From contig NZ_FOLS01000040.1 in assembly GCF_900112375.1 (NCBI RefSeq), positions 1 to 64,000 on the forward strand: a DNA stretch of 64,000 nt, read 5' to 3'. The DNA comes from Pseudomonas citronellolis. Lineage in GTDB: Bacteria; Pseudomonadota; Gammaproteobacteria; Pseudomonadales; Pseudomonadaceae. A model generated the notes under the pieces. The model saw only the letters and a list, made by a program, of their open reading frames with translations. It made no database searches and was not told the DNA's origin. Below are positions 34,321 through 43,040 of the stretch, one piece after another. A program made the translations under genes and the position numbers. Each line of letters starts with the position of its first letter. The stretch's first letter is position 1.

Positions 34321-36219
34321 TCAGAGTTTTTTTACGAAGAGCTCTAGGTTGATCAGCATCCAAAGTCTCATGGCGAGGGAGTGATTATTCTCGAGATCAC
34401 CATGATCAAGAAGACTGGTTACCGCTTCCTTTCGCAGCAAACCGGCACTGATCAGGGAACCGTTCTGGAGGAGGCTTCGGGCATAACTATTGAACTTGCC
34501 GCCAAACCATCGACTCAGTGGTACTGGGAAGCCCATCTTCTTGCGGTACAGTATTCTATTGCTCAGATTTGACTCCTGAGACTTTTTTAGGATGTATTTG
34601 GGCGTGTCCAATATTTCGGAAATTGCTTCACTCACCAAGTCGTGACCTTCACTAGAGCAAGCCTTCCAACTTAACTTGTACTGTGGTGGGATGCTGAATG
34701 CGAACTCTACTAAGCGGTGGTCAACGAAAGGTACTCGGGCTTCTACACCGGCCCCCATTGTGGTGCTGTCCACTCGCTGCAGTAGTCCAGGAAGATGCAG
34801 TTTTTCAAATGCATACATCATTTTGTTTAGATATGATGTTCCGTAAGGAGTTTGGCGGAATACGCTGGAAAATACATCGCGTAATCTATCCTCAAGGCTT
34901 GTTAAGTCAAAGGCTGGGCCGAGTAAAGACTCCTTTTGACGAGTTGATGTGTACTGGTACAGATATATGAAGTGATCAAGCTCATTCGTGAACTTAGAGT
35001 TTTGATATTTTTTGTTTAGCGCAGCAGTTAATGCTGATGAGGATCTTCCTGCATCTCGTCTTTGCAGTTTCTCATACTCATCAGCTGCTCTGAATATTCG
35101 ACCATATCCACCGAATATCTCGTCAGCTCCCTCACCTGAGAGGACGACGGTAATGTGCTTTTTGAGTTCTTTTGACATGAGATAAAGAGGGACCTCATTA
35201 GGGACGCCAAGGGGGGCATCTTTCAGATCAATGAGGTCTTCCATCGTCTCAATATAATCATCACCAGATAGAATGATTTCGTGGTGGTTCGTTCCGTATC
35301 TTTCTGCTACTTCTTGGGCAAAACTGAACTCATTATAGCCGGCTTCAGTGAATCCAATCGTGAAAGTCTGGATCGGAGTTCTGCTGTTTTTAGCCATTTC
35401 AGCTACTACCGCACTGGAGTCAACTCCCCCGGATAGATACGCGCCAACAGGAACATCCGCTATCATCCGATATCGGACCGATGATTCGAATATTTCTCGA
35501 ATTTTTTCTAGATAATATTCTTCGCCTCTGTCTTCGCGTTGTTTTTCAATCTGATCAGAGAAGTCCCAGTATTTTTGGGGGCGAAGCTGACGGTCCGTAG
35601 ATACTTTCAGGTAGTGTCCAGGAGGGAGTTGGAAAATACCATCATAGAAGGTGTCGTTTGCTATCGGGTATCGATACGAAAGATAAGAATTTATTGCTGA
35701 AAGATTTAAATCATATTTCTTGTTGTTTATTGATTTAATAGATTTGATTTCTGAGGAAAATATAAGATTCCCATATTGCTCAGAGTAGTAAAGTGGCTTA
35801 ACTCCAAGGCGATCGCGGGCGATAAATAAACTGCCGTCACGTTTGTCTAGTATGACGAAAGCGAACATTCCTATGAAATGCTCTAGGCAGCGCTCTCCCC
35901 AGAAGTGATAAGAATTGATTAGTACTTCGGTATCGCTTTCGGTTTTGAAATAATACCCGGCTTTTTCTAGGGAGTTTCTTATCTCTTTGTAATTGTAAAT
36001 TTCTCCGTTGAACACACAAGTCAACAGTCCCATTCCCGCGGTCATGGGTTGTTTAGACGCTCTATTTAGGTCAATGATACTTAGCCGTCGATGGCCGAGA
36101 TGAATATTTCCATCCTTGGTGTAACCGTAATCATCCGGCCCACGATGGCTTTGCAAGTTTAATGCACGAAGAAAGTCGGCATCTTCGATGCGGCCTATCG
36201 CGGCCAGAATTCCACACAT
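34321..36219 (-). CDS. asnB: Glutamine-hydrolysing asparagine synthase-type amidotransferase
   Basis: A 632-residue class II amidotransferase. The nucleophile is Cys2 after Met removal (MCGILAAIG); the glutaminase domain has SHRGPDD and NGEIYNYKEI; the synthetase half carries the PP-loop SGGVDSS (residues about 263-269) and GEGADEIFGGYGR. AsnB-type enzymes in surface-polysaccharide clusters often amidate a carboxyl of a uronic or amino acid on the polymer. Free asparagine synthesis is the alternative, but its position inside the operon and AT-rich DNA favour a polysaccharide role. No amino-acid biosynthesis genes are near. Confidence 0.9.
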   Translation of the reverse strand: MCGILAAIGRIEDADFLRALNLQSHRGPDDYGYTKDGNIHLGHRRLSIIDLNRASKQPMTAGMGLLTCVFNGEIYNYKEIRNSLEKAGYYFKTESDTEVLINSYHFWGERCLEHFIGMFAFVILDKRDGSLFIARDRLGVKPLYYSEQYGNLIFSSEIKSIKSINNKKYDLNLSAINSYLSYRYPIANDTFYDGIFQLPPGHYLKVSTDRQLRPQKYWDFSDQIEKQREDRGEEYYLEKIREIFESSVRYRMIADVPVGAYLSGGVDSSAVVAEMAKNSRTPIQTFTIGFTEAGYNEFSFAQEVAERYGTNHHEIILSGDDYIETMEDLIDLKDAPLGVPNEVPLYLMSKELKKHITVVLSGEGADEIFGGYGRIFRAADEYEKLQRRDAGRSSSALTAALNKKYQNSKFTNELDHFIYLYQYTSTRQKESLLGPAFDLTSLEDRLRDVFSSVFRQTPYGTSYLNKMMYAFEKLHLPGLLQRVDSTTMGAGVEARVPFVDHRLVEFAFSIPPQYKLSWKACSSEGHDLVSEAISEILDTPKYILKKSQESNLSNRILYRKKMGFPVPLSRWFGGKFNSYARSLLQNGSLISAGLLRKEAVTSLLDHGDLENNHSLAMRLWMLINLELFVKKL

Positions 36220-36231
36220 TTATCCGATTCC

Positions 36232-36654
36232 TTAGATGGTGCTGTTTCTGACTTTAAGGAGGACTTCGTTGAGTAGGGTGGATGAGGTTCCCTTGGTATA
36301 GGGGAAATAGACGATTCGAACATCTACCTCTTTGAACATGTGATCCAACTGCTCCCACTTCTCGCTTTGAAACCAGTCGTCCCCGACAAACATTACATCA
36401 AATTTGAGCTTCTCCCAGGCCTCAAATTTATCCATTGTTTCTTGGGGGATTACAGCATCTACATACTTGATGGAGCGTACTATTTCAAGTCGCTCCTCGA
36501 AGGGGATTACGGATTTCTTGTTCTTGTAGCTGACTAATTCGTCGGAGGTTACACCGACAATTAGTTTGTCACACATGCTCTTGGCATTGCGCAGCAAATT
36601 GACATGTCCAATATGGAAAAGGTCAAAAACCCCCGTGGTATAGCCGACTATCAT
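36232..36654 (-). CDS. tagD: Glycerol-3-phosphate cytidylyltransferase (TagD-like)
   Basis: A 140-residue cytidylyltransferase making CDP-glycerol from CTP and sn-glycerol-3-phosphate. The HxGH signature (HIGH, residues 14-17) and the KGTSST motif (121-126) match TagD, and RLEIVRSIKYVD resembles the conserved RTEGISTT-associated helix region of the fold; the length is nearly that of TagD (129-132). It is the first gene of the AT-rich operon, 124 bases after the ops element, with AGGAAATCAAA before the ATG. Glycerol-manno-heptose or FAD-synthase-like relatives are less likely given the TagF partner. Confidence 0.9.
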   Translation of the reverse strand: MIVGYTTGVFDLFHIGHVNLLRNAKSMCDKLIVGVTSDELVSYKNKKSVIPFEERLEIVRSIKYVDAVIPQETMDKFEAWEKLKFDVMFVGDDWFQSEKWEQLDHMFKEVDVRIVYFPYTKGTSSTLLNEVLLKVRNSTI

Positions 36655-37036
36655 TTTGATTTCCTGCTTATCTGATTTTTAGGCACAAGCATAGTGGGAT
36701 AGGATCTGTAGGGCCTGAATAATTATTAAGTCGAAGCTCGGAATGGTCGCTATCTTTCGCAATGCTTGGCAATTTACACGCTACCGCCCCAGGATTATTG
36801 GTCAATTTCCTGAGGACGCTGCTGACTGGTAGTTTTAAACTTTTCCCCGTGCATCTCTATGGCTCAAAAATTAGCACGGCAGACTTTAATGCTTACTGAT
36901 GTTGATCTTCTTTATCTCTGAACTCTTGCTAAGGGGTATCGAAAAGAAACTGCATACAGTACATCAGGCTTTACGAATTATTAGTGTATGAGCTGCTATA
37001 GATATTTGATTGTCGTTCCATTTCGCATTGCTCGGC
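36655..37036 (-). other. AT-rich operon leader containing ops
   Basis: A 382-base gap between rfaH and tagD with no supported gene. It includes an ops element at 36778-36790 and is otherwise AT-rich. I could not find a convincing promoter; weak TTGAGC at about 36860 lacks a good -10 partner. Transcription may therefore continue through rfaH from the wzb promoter, or start at an AT-rich site I cannot identify. A 16-codon ORF near 37018 (ATG GAA CGA) has no ribosome site worth naming. Confidence 0.6.
36778..36790 (-). promoter_or_regulatory. ops element (RfaH loading site, JUMPstart core)
   Basis: On the minus strand GGGGCGGTAGCGT occurs 124 bases ahead of the tagD start. It contains the ops core GGCGGTAG followed by CGT and matches the 3' end of the enterobacterial JUMPstart element at 13 of 13 bases. 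Paused polymerase exposes this sequence in the non-template strand, where RfaH binds and converts it to a processive, Rho-resistant form. The rfaH gene lies just upstream. Known from E. coli; function here is inferred. Confidence 0.85.
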
Positions 37037-37537
37037 CTAAGAGAGAATTCGCTCAACGCTGCTCAATGGTACTTTCACTACGATTTCGCGTTGCAGTAAT
37101 TTAAGAAGAAGTAATACACGCTCATCTCCATTTCGCTCCATGAAAATGGCCTCGATCTCCTGGAAGTTCGGATCGTGTAGTCTGACTCGGTCGCCAGCCA
37201 CCAATAGCGGCTTGGCTAGGGGCTCTGCGTACAATAGCTTGTTAATTACTGTGGAAGGTACAGATGTCGGTCGGCCACCGAAATTGACAACCTGCGTCAC
37301 ACCACGTGTAGAGCGAATAGGCAGCCAATTGTCCTCCAATCGATCAAGTTGGATGAACAGATAACCAGGAAATAGTGGCTCGCTTATCTGTTGCAGCTTT
37401 CCTTTCTGCAATCGCTCTATTTGGTGCATAGGAAGCAGGCACCGGTATCCCTGCCTTTCGAGGTTCTCAAGTGCGCGCATGTCCTGGCGTGGCTTGCACT
37501 GAATCAGGTACCACTGCTTTCCGGTTGCGTCCGGCAT
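37037..37537 (-). CDS. rfaH: Transcription antitermination factor RfaH
   Basis: A 166-residue NusG paralogue. The N-terminal NGN domain has KQWYLIQCKPRQDMRALENL, SEPLFPGYLFIQLD and STRGVTQVVNFGG, close to E. coli RfaH (SEPLFPNYLFVEFD; ATRGVSHFVRFG). The C-terminal KOW domain opens VAGDRVRLHDPNFQEIEAIF and ends in hydrophobics able to refold from helix to barrel, as RfaH does. It should bind polymerase at ops and recruit ribosomes. The ATG at 37537 follows AAAGAGGGAA; a longer start to 37609 lacks a site. It is 104 bases after wzc on the same strand, so its own expression is probably tied to wzb-wzc. Confidence 0.93.
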   Translation of the reverse strand: MPDATGKQWYLIQCKPRQDMRALENLERQGYRCLLPMHQIERLQKGKLQQISEPLFPGYLFIQLDRLEDNWLPIRSTRGVTQVVNFGGRPTSVPSTVINKLLYAEPLAKPLLVAGDRVRLHDPNFQEIEAIFMERNGDERVLLLLKLLQREIVVKVPLSSVERILS

Positions 37538-37641
37538 GTTTCCCTCTTTGCAGGTCTGACTACACCTGCTGCTTCTCGATGCCCACCTGCGCAGGAGCGA
37601 CGAATCCATACAAGGGGCCCGTCCATGGCCCGCTGTAGTGA

Positions 37642-39870
37642 TCAGGCTTTATCCGATTTGTACTCGTAATGGTAGTAGCCGTAGCCGCCATAGCCGTAGT
37701 AGGCCGAGGCGCGCTTTTCCACACCGTTGAAGATCGCGCCTTTCAGCTCGATGCCGTTCTGCGCAAAGCGGCGGATGGTCAATTCGATCTCCCGCGCCGG
37801 GTTCAGGCCGAAGCGAGTGACGATCAAGCTGGTGCCGGATTGGCGGCCAACGATGGCGGCGTCAGTCACTGCCAGCAGCGGCGGGGTATCCAGGATCACC
37901 AGGTCGAACTGCTGGCTGGCTTCTTCGAGGAAGGCCGTGAAGTTGGGGTGCATCAGCAGTTCGGACGGGTTCGGCGGGATCTGGCCGCGTGGGATGAAGT
38001 AGAAACCCTCGATTTCGGTGGTGCGTACGGCAGTGTTGAAGTCGCAACGCTTGACCAGGACATCGGAGAGACCATTCTCTTCGCCGCTGTTGAGCACCTT
38101 GTGCAGGTAGCCCTTGCGCATATCCACGTCCACCAGTAGTACGCGCTGGCCGGTCTGGGCAATGACGGCTGCAAGGTTGGAGGAAACGAAGGTCTTGCCC
38201 ACCGCCGGGCTGGGGCCGGAAATCATCAGGCGGTTGTTGCCGGCTTCCAGCATGGCGAAATGCAGGCTGGTGCGCAGGCTACGCAGGGATTCGATGGCGA
38301 GGTCGGTAGGGTGGCTCATGGCGAGCAGTGGAGCCGCTTTGGCGGCGCGTCCACGGCCTTTATCCCGCTTGTCTTCCTCTGCCTTCTGCAGAACGCTGTA
38401 GGGAATCGAGGCATAGACCGGCAGCCCAAGCTGCTCGATGGCGTCTGGTGTTTCGATACCGCGGTTCAGTGCCTTGCGCAGCAGGACCAGGCCGACGGCA
38501 AAGAACAGGCCCAGCAGCGTGGCTACCAGGACAATCATGGCTTTCTTGGGCTTGACCGGCTTGGTGATATCCACATCCGCGGTATCGATGATGCGCACGT
38601 TACCTACGGCGCCGGCACGCATCACGTCCAGTTCCTGTGCCTTGTTCAGCAGTTGCGTGTAGATGGCGGTACTGACTTGTACGTCGCGAGTCAGGCGCAG
38701 CAGTTCCTGCTGGGTTTCCGGCAGGCCTTCTACCCTGTGCGACAGCCCATTCTGCTTGGAGGTAAGTTCACCGATCTGCTTCTGCAGGGCTTGGTAGGCC
38801 GGATGCTGGCGGGTGAACTTGCGGTCCATTTCTGCTTGCTGCAGCTTGAGCTCGGAAATGCTGGTATCCAGAGCGACTATCTGGTCCAGCAGAGCCTTGG
38901 TTTCCAGGCTTATGTCAGCCGACTTGGCACGAGTCTGATAAGCGCTCAGGGCATCTTCGGCCCTTTCCAACTCGCGGCGCACATCGGGTAGTTGGCCACG
39001 CAGGAATTCCAGGCTGGAAGCTGCTTCGGCGGACGCGCGTTCAACATTCTGGCGGACATAGAGCTTGCTGATCTCATCCAGAACCTGGAGGGCGCGCGCC
39101 GGTTCGTCATTTTCCAGCGACAGGCTGATGATGCCAGACTCTTTGCCGGTCTCACCCACGTTCAGGTTGTCCTGGTAGCGCAGGATGGTGGTCAGGCGGC
39201 GCTCTCGCACTACGTCAAAATGGGTGCCCGGATTGGCGTGCAGCGATTCGACCTGGATTTTCACACCGTGCCGGTCATAGGCTTCCCCCACCTTGCCTTC
39301 GACCAGAACATTGTCATCATCGTCCAGCAGGGTGTAGGAACCACTCTCTCCTGCGATCAGAGTGAGGTCCTTTTCCAGCAATGCAGTCGGCACATCGAGC
39401 TGGAAGACCTTCAGTTCCTCGCCACCCCAGCCAAAACGGCTCAGGCCGAACAGCGGCGATGCGACTTCATCCGGGGTTTCCGGGCGGAAGTGCCGGGCCA
39501 GGAAGCCACCAATCAGCGGAAACCGCGACGGCTCCACCACGATATTCAGCTTGAGGTTATCCACCGCCTTGCCGATGACCGTACGCGAAGTCAGCAGTTG
39601 AATCTCGGTAATAGCTTCCGACTGCGCCCCCAGTAGATCCCCCATATCCGACAGACCCGGGATGCTGGGCTTCTTCGGCTCCACCTGCACGATCGCATCC
39701 GATCGGTAGATCGGCGTCGCCAGCAGCGCATAAGCAACACCCACGGCCATGAAGCCCGCGGTGATGCCGGCGATCAGCCATTTGTGGTCGATCAGGGTGC
39801 CGAGCAGACCTAGCAGGTCGATCTCGTCATCGTCTTTGTCGTGGATGGCTACCGGGGCTTGCTGCTGCAT
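37642..39870 (-). CDS. wzc: Wzc-type tyrosine autokinase and copolymerase
   Basis: A 742-residue inner-membrane BY-kinase. A Wzz domain with a membrane helix at residues about 32-52 is followed by a periplasmic region with long coiled-coil helices (residues about 250-420), a second helix near 435-460, and the cytoplasmic kinase. Walker A is SGPSPAVGKT (Gly558-Lys559-Thr560), Walker A' is VLLVDVDMRKG and Walker B is LVILDTPP. The last 22 residues hold eight tyrosines (YYGYGGYGYYHYEY), the autophosphorylation cluster. Wzc controls polymer length and export with Wza and is dephosphorylated by Wzb, encoded 34 bases upstream. Confidence 0.94.
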   Translation of the reverse strand: MQQQAPVAIHDKDDDEIDLLGLLGTLIDHKWLIAGITAGFMAVGVAYALLATPIYRSDAIVQVEPKKPSIPGLSDMGDLLGAQSEAITEIQLLTSRTVIGKAVDNLKLNIVVEPSRFPLIGGFLARHFRPETPDEVASPLFGLSRFGWGGEELKVFQLDVPTALLEKDLTLIAGESGSYTLLDDDDNVLVEGKVGEAYDRHGVKIQVESLHANPGTHFDVVRERRLTTILRYQDNLNVGETGKESGIISLSLENDEPARALQVLDEISKLYVRQNVERASAEAASSLEFLRGQLPDVRRELERAEDALSAYQTRAKSADISLETKALLDQIVALDTSISELKLQQAEMDRKFTRQHPAYQALQKQIGELTSKQNGLSHRVEGLPETQQELLRLTRDVQVSTAIYTQLLNKAQELDVMRAGAVGNVRIIDTADVDITKPVKPKKAMIVLVATLLGLFFAVGLVLLRKALNRGIETPDAIEQLGLPVYASIPYSVLQKAEEDKRDKGRGRAAKAAPLLAMSHPTDLAIESLRSLRTSLHFAMLEAGNNRLMISGPSPAVGKTFVSSNLAAVIAQTGQRVLLVDVDMRKGYLHKVLNSGEENGLSDVLVKRCDFNTAVRTTEIEGFYFIPRGQIPPNPSELLMHPNFTAFLEEASQQFDLVILDTPPLLAVTDAAIVGRQSGTSLIVTRFGLNPAREIELTIRRFAQNGIELKGAIFNGVEKRASAYYGYGGYGYYHYEYKSDKA

Positions 39871-39904
39871 GGGCGTGCTTCTTTTACTTCTTCGTCAGTG
39901 AGGC

Positions 39905-40351
39905 TTAGCGGGTTGGGCGAATACGTTTGGCCCAGGCGTCGACGCCTTGTTCGATCAGCGCGTAGGCGTGCTCGAACACGGCTGTGCTCTGGCGGTAGGG
40001 GTCGGGAATTTCTCGGTCGTCCTGCCACTTGCCGAGCAGGAAGGTCTTGCCGCGGGATTCAGGGGCGATCTGGCTGACGCCTTGCAGGTGGCGCTTTTCC
40101 ATGACCAGGACGAGGTCGGATTCGCGCAGCAAGCTGGAGGTCAGTTGGCGGGCGCTGTGCTCGTGCGGCTGCTCGCCGTGTTGCTGGAGGACGGCGAGAG
40201 CGTGGCTTTCGATGGGCTTGTCGACCAGGGCGCCGAGGCCGGCGGAACTCACCTGGATATCGCTGCCGGCCAGGCGCTGGCGCAGCAGATGTTCTGCGGT
40301 AGGACTACGGCAAATGTTACCGACGCAGACGACCAATATCCTTTTGAACAC
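39905..40351 (-). CDS. wzb: Low-molecular-weight protein-tyrosine phosphatase Wzb
   Basis: A 148-residue LMW-PTP that dephosphorylates Wzc. The signature CX5R is Cys9 to Arg15 (CVGNICRS), the acid/base Asp lies in EIPDPYRQS and a substrate loop KRHLQGVSQIAPESRGK is present. The start is placed at GTG 40351, which has AAGGAACG seven bases upstream and gives the usual length; the longer frame to 40426 runs over the promoter. It is the first gene of the polysaccharide locus. Confidence 0.93.
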   Translation of the reverse strand: MFKRILVVCVGNICRSPTAEHLLRQRLAGSDIQVSSAGLGALVDKPIESHALAVLQQHGEQPHEHSARQLTSSLLRESDLVLVMEKRHLQGVSQIAPESRGKTFLLGKWQDDREIPDPYRQSTAVFEHAYALIEQGVDAWAKRIRPTR

Positions 40352-40397
40352 GGGAACGTTCCTTGATCCTACAGATATGTATGTATGAAAGCGGGGA

Positions 40398-40426
40398 AAT
40401 GTAAGAGCCGCGGCACCCTGAGTCAA
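40398..40426 (-). promoter_or_regulatory. Promoter of wzb-wzc-rfaH
   Basis: On the minus strand TTGACT (40421-40426) and TACATT (40398-40403) are separated by exactly 17 bases, giving a start near 40391 and a leader of about 40 bases to the GTG of wzb. It is the best-formed sigma-70 promoter in the polysaccharide locus. Confidence 0.72.
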
Positions 40427-40501
40427 GGCTCACAGCCCTTCTGTGACGGGGTTCAGGCTTTTGAAGTCATGGCGTATTGCTATGAGTGCGCGGGTTTTGA
40501 C

Positions 40502-40533
40502 GGGGGCCGACCGCTTGTCGTCTGGCGGCCCCC
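40502..40533. terminator. Hairpin after plsB
   Basis: GGGGGCCG (40502-40509) and CGGCCCCC (40526-40533) can pair, 15 bases past the plsB stop. There is no T-run on the minus strand, so it is a weak terminator candidate separating plsB from the wzb promoter. Confidence 0.4.
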
Positions 40534-40547
40534 GGGGGATTGGAAGA

Positions 40548-43040
40548 TCAGGGGGCGGGGGCTGGGGTTTCTTCCTGGGACGGGCGTTCGAGCGCCACCT
40601 GCCGAATCGACAACCGGATCTCCGCCGGCAACACGCGCTTGGCCGCGCCTTCGACCACTTCGCCCAGTTTCTCGTGGTAGCTCAGCTTGCCTTCTTCATC
40701 CTTGCGCAGCACACGCTGGTCGAGCAGGGCCTGGATGAAGTTGCGGAACAGCGTCTTGTCGAAGAACTCCGGGGCGTTCAGGCCGTGGAGAATGGACAGG
40801 CGCTGGGCCATGACGGTGCACAGGTTTTCCAGTTCCTCGGCGCTGAGCTGGCGTTGCCCGGCGTTGAGCAGCAGGGCGATGGCCATGTAGAAGCGCTGCA
40901 GCGTCTGGGTGATGGCGCGGGCGAGCAGGGTCAGCAGCACGTATTCTCGCGAGCTGGGCGCCGGGCGCACGTAGGCGTCGCCGTCCTGCTTCAGCAGGTT
41001 CTGTTCCACCAACGCGGCCAGCCATTGGTCGACCACGGCGTCGAGCTGGTCCAGGTCCCAGCGGATGAACAGTTCCTGTTGCAGGAAGGGGTAGAGCGCG
41101 CGGGTGTAGTTGAGCAGCTGTTCGCGGCTGATCCGTGCGTTGCTCTGGAAGAAGCTGGCGATCAGCGCCGGCAGGGCGAATACGTGCAGGACGTTGTTGC
41201 GGTAGTAGGTCATGAGGACGGCGTTCTGCTCGTCCAGGTAGAGGATACGGCCCAGGGCGTCCTTCTGTTCGGCGAGCAGGTTCATGCTCTTCACGTATTC
41301 GATCAGCGCCTTGCCGTCGCCGTCGGGCAGGGTGGCGCTGGGCGAGTAGGGCACCTTGCGCAGCAGCGCCAGGTACAGGTCCAGCACGCGTTCCAGGGCG
41401 CGTTCGTCCAGGGCCAGGCGGCTGGTGGAGAGCAGCGCCAGGGCCACCAGGTTGACCGGGTTGATCGCCGCCGCGTCGTTGAGGTGGCGGGCCACTTCGC
41501 GGGCCAGCTGGTTGGTGGCTTCCGGCAGCCAGGCCGGGCGGTATTCCGGGCCGAGTTCCTGCTTGCGCCAGCCGGGCTCGTGCTGTTCGAGGAAGCTGTC
41601 CAGGTGGATCGGCTCGCCGAAGTTCACCCACACCTGGCCGAAGCGCTGGCGCAGCGCGCCCACCACCTTGAACAGGTCGAAGATGGATTCCTTCTTCTTC
41701 GCCGCGCCGCGCAGCTCGCCCAGGTAGGTGCGGCCTTCCAGAACGCGTTCGTAGCCGATGTACACCGGCACGAAGACGATCGGCCGGCGCGAGTCGCGCA
41801 GGAAGCTGCGCAGGGTGATGGCGAGCATGCCGGTGCGCGGGTGCAGCATGCGCCCGGTGCGCGAGCGCCCGCCCTCGACGAAGTATTCGGTGGAGAAGCC
41901 GCGGCTGAACAGGGTGTGCAGGTATTCGTTGAACACCGCGGTGTACAGCTGGTTGCCCTTGAAGCTGCGGCGCATGAAGAAGGCCCCGCCGCGGCGCAGG
42001 ATGGAGCCGACCACCGGCATGTTGAGGTTGATGCCGGCGGCGATGTGCGGCGGCGTCAGGCCGTTGCGGAACAGCAGGTAGGACAGCAGCAGGTAGTCGA
42101 TGTGGCTGCGGTGGCAGGGCACGTAGACGATCTCGTGGCCCTGGGCGACGTCCTGCACGCGCTCGATGTGGTTGACCCGCACGCCTTCGTACAGCTTGTT
42201 CCAGAACCAGGTGAGGGTGACTTCGAGGAAGCGTATCACCGGGTAGGACACGTCCGCGGCGATCTCGTTGGCGTAGCGCAGGGCCAGGGCCTCGGCCTTT
42301 TCCGTGGAGAGGTGCTGCGTCTCGACCTCTTCCTGGATGGCCTGGCGCACCAGGGGCGCGCGCAGCAGGCCCTTGACCAGGGTGCGGCGGTGCGAGAGGT
42401 CCGGGCCGATGACCGCGGTCTTCTGGTTGCGGAAGTGCACCCGCAGGATGCGCTGGACCATGCGCTGGGTGCGCTCCTGGCCCTTGCCCTGGTCGACCAG
42501 CTCGCGCAGGTGGATGGGCGCGGAGAACTGCACGCGCGTCTTGCGCCCGAGGATGAGGATGCGCGCCAGCTTGCGCAGGCGCCCGGTCACCGCCCAGTTG
42601 TCGGCGAACAGCAGCTTCCAGGCGCTTTTCTCGCTGTCCGGCGACTGCCCCCAGAACACGCTGACCGGGACGATCTGCGCGTCGTCCACGCCGTTCTGGC
42701 CGATGGCCGCGAGCATGCGCACCAGCGCCGGCGGCGCGCCGCGCTTGTCCTGGCGGCCGAGCCAGTCGGGCTCCGGCGTCAGGTAGAAGAAGGCCGCCGG
42801 CTCGATGCTGCCGCCCACCGCCACGGGCATCACCGGGCGCGGCAGCCCGGCCTTGCGGCACTCCGTGTCGACTACCGCCAGGTCGCTCACCGAAGGCTGC
42901 TGCAGCACGTAGAGCACCGGTTTGCTGCGGTCGATCTTCAGGCTCAGGGACGACTGGTTGATGGTTTCCGAGCGCACCCAGAGGTAGAGCAGGCGGCGCA
43001 GGACGCCAAAGCCGAAGCGGCGGAACGGGTAACGGGGCAT
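40548..43040 (-). CDS. plsB: Glycerol-3-phosphate 1-O-acyltransferase
   Basis: An 830-residue inner-membrane enzyme that acylates sn-glycerol-3-phosphate at position 1, the first step of phospholipid synthesis. The catalytic HX4D box is [15 protein letters not shown] (near residue 310), followed by [21 protein letters not shown] (glycerol-P binding) and [12 protein letters not shown]. The size is standard for proteobacterial PlsB. Its substrate is the same glycerol-3-phosphate that the tagD-like enzyme would draw on, though linkage is probably coincidental. It is transcribed toward the polysaccharide locus. Confidence 0.96.
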   Translation of the reverse strand: MPRYPFRRFGFGVLRRLLYLWVRSETINQSSLSLKIDRSKPVLYVLQQPSVSDLAVVDTECRKAGLPRPVMPVAVGGSIEPAAFFYLTPEPDWLGRQDKRGAPPALVRMLAAIGQNGVDDAQIVPVSVFWGQSPDSEKSAWKLLFADNWAVTGRLRKLARILILGRKTRVQFSAPIHLRELVDQGKGQERTQRMVQRILRVHFRNQKTAVIGPDLSHRRTLVKGLLRAPLVRQAIQEEVETQHLSTEKAEALALRYANEIAADVSYPVIRFLEVTLTWFWNKLYEGVRVNHIERVQDVAQGHEIVYVPCHRSHIDYLLLSYLLFRNGLTPPHIAAGINLNMPVVGSILRRGGAFFMRRSFKGNQLYTAVFNEYLHTLFSRGFSTEYFVEGGRSRTGRMLHPRTGMLAITLRSFLRDSRRPIVFVPVYIGYERVLEGRTYLGELRGAAKKKESIFDLFKVVGALRQRFGQVWVNFGEPIHLDSFLEQHEPGWRKQELGPEYRPAWLPEATNQLAREVARHLNDAAAINPVNLVALALLSTSRLALDERALERVLDLYLALLRKVPYSPSATLPDGDGKALIEYVKSMNLLAEQKDALGRILYLDEQNAVLMTYYRNNVLHVFALPALIASFFQSNARISREQLLNYTRALYPFLQQELFIRWDLDQLDAVVDQWLAALVEQNLLKQDGDAYVRPAPSSREYVLLTLLARAITQTLQRFYMAIALLLNAGQRQLSAEELENLCTVMAQRLSILHGLNAPEFFDKTLFRNFIQALLDQRVLRKDEEGKLSYHEKLGEVVEGAAKRVLPAEIRLSIRQVALERPSQEETPAPAP

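Noticed and set aside
34381..34572. Short plus-strand ORFs inside the AT-rich polysaccharide core
   Set aside because: They lie antisense to asnB and other clear genes and have no ribosome site or family resemblance.
36961..37018. A 16-codon leader peptide in the ops leader (starts ATG GAA CGA)
   Set aside because: No convincing ribosome site, and position upstream of ops does not resemble known leader-peptide attenuators.
40352..40426. Upstream start for wzb
   Set aside because: The extra 25 codons lie on the promoter boxes; the GTG at 40351 has a ribosome site and gives the normal family length.
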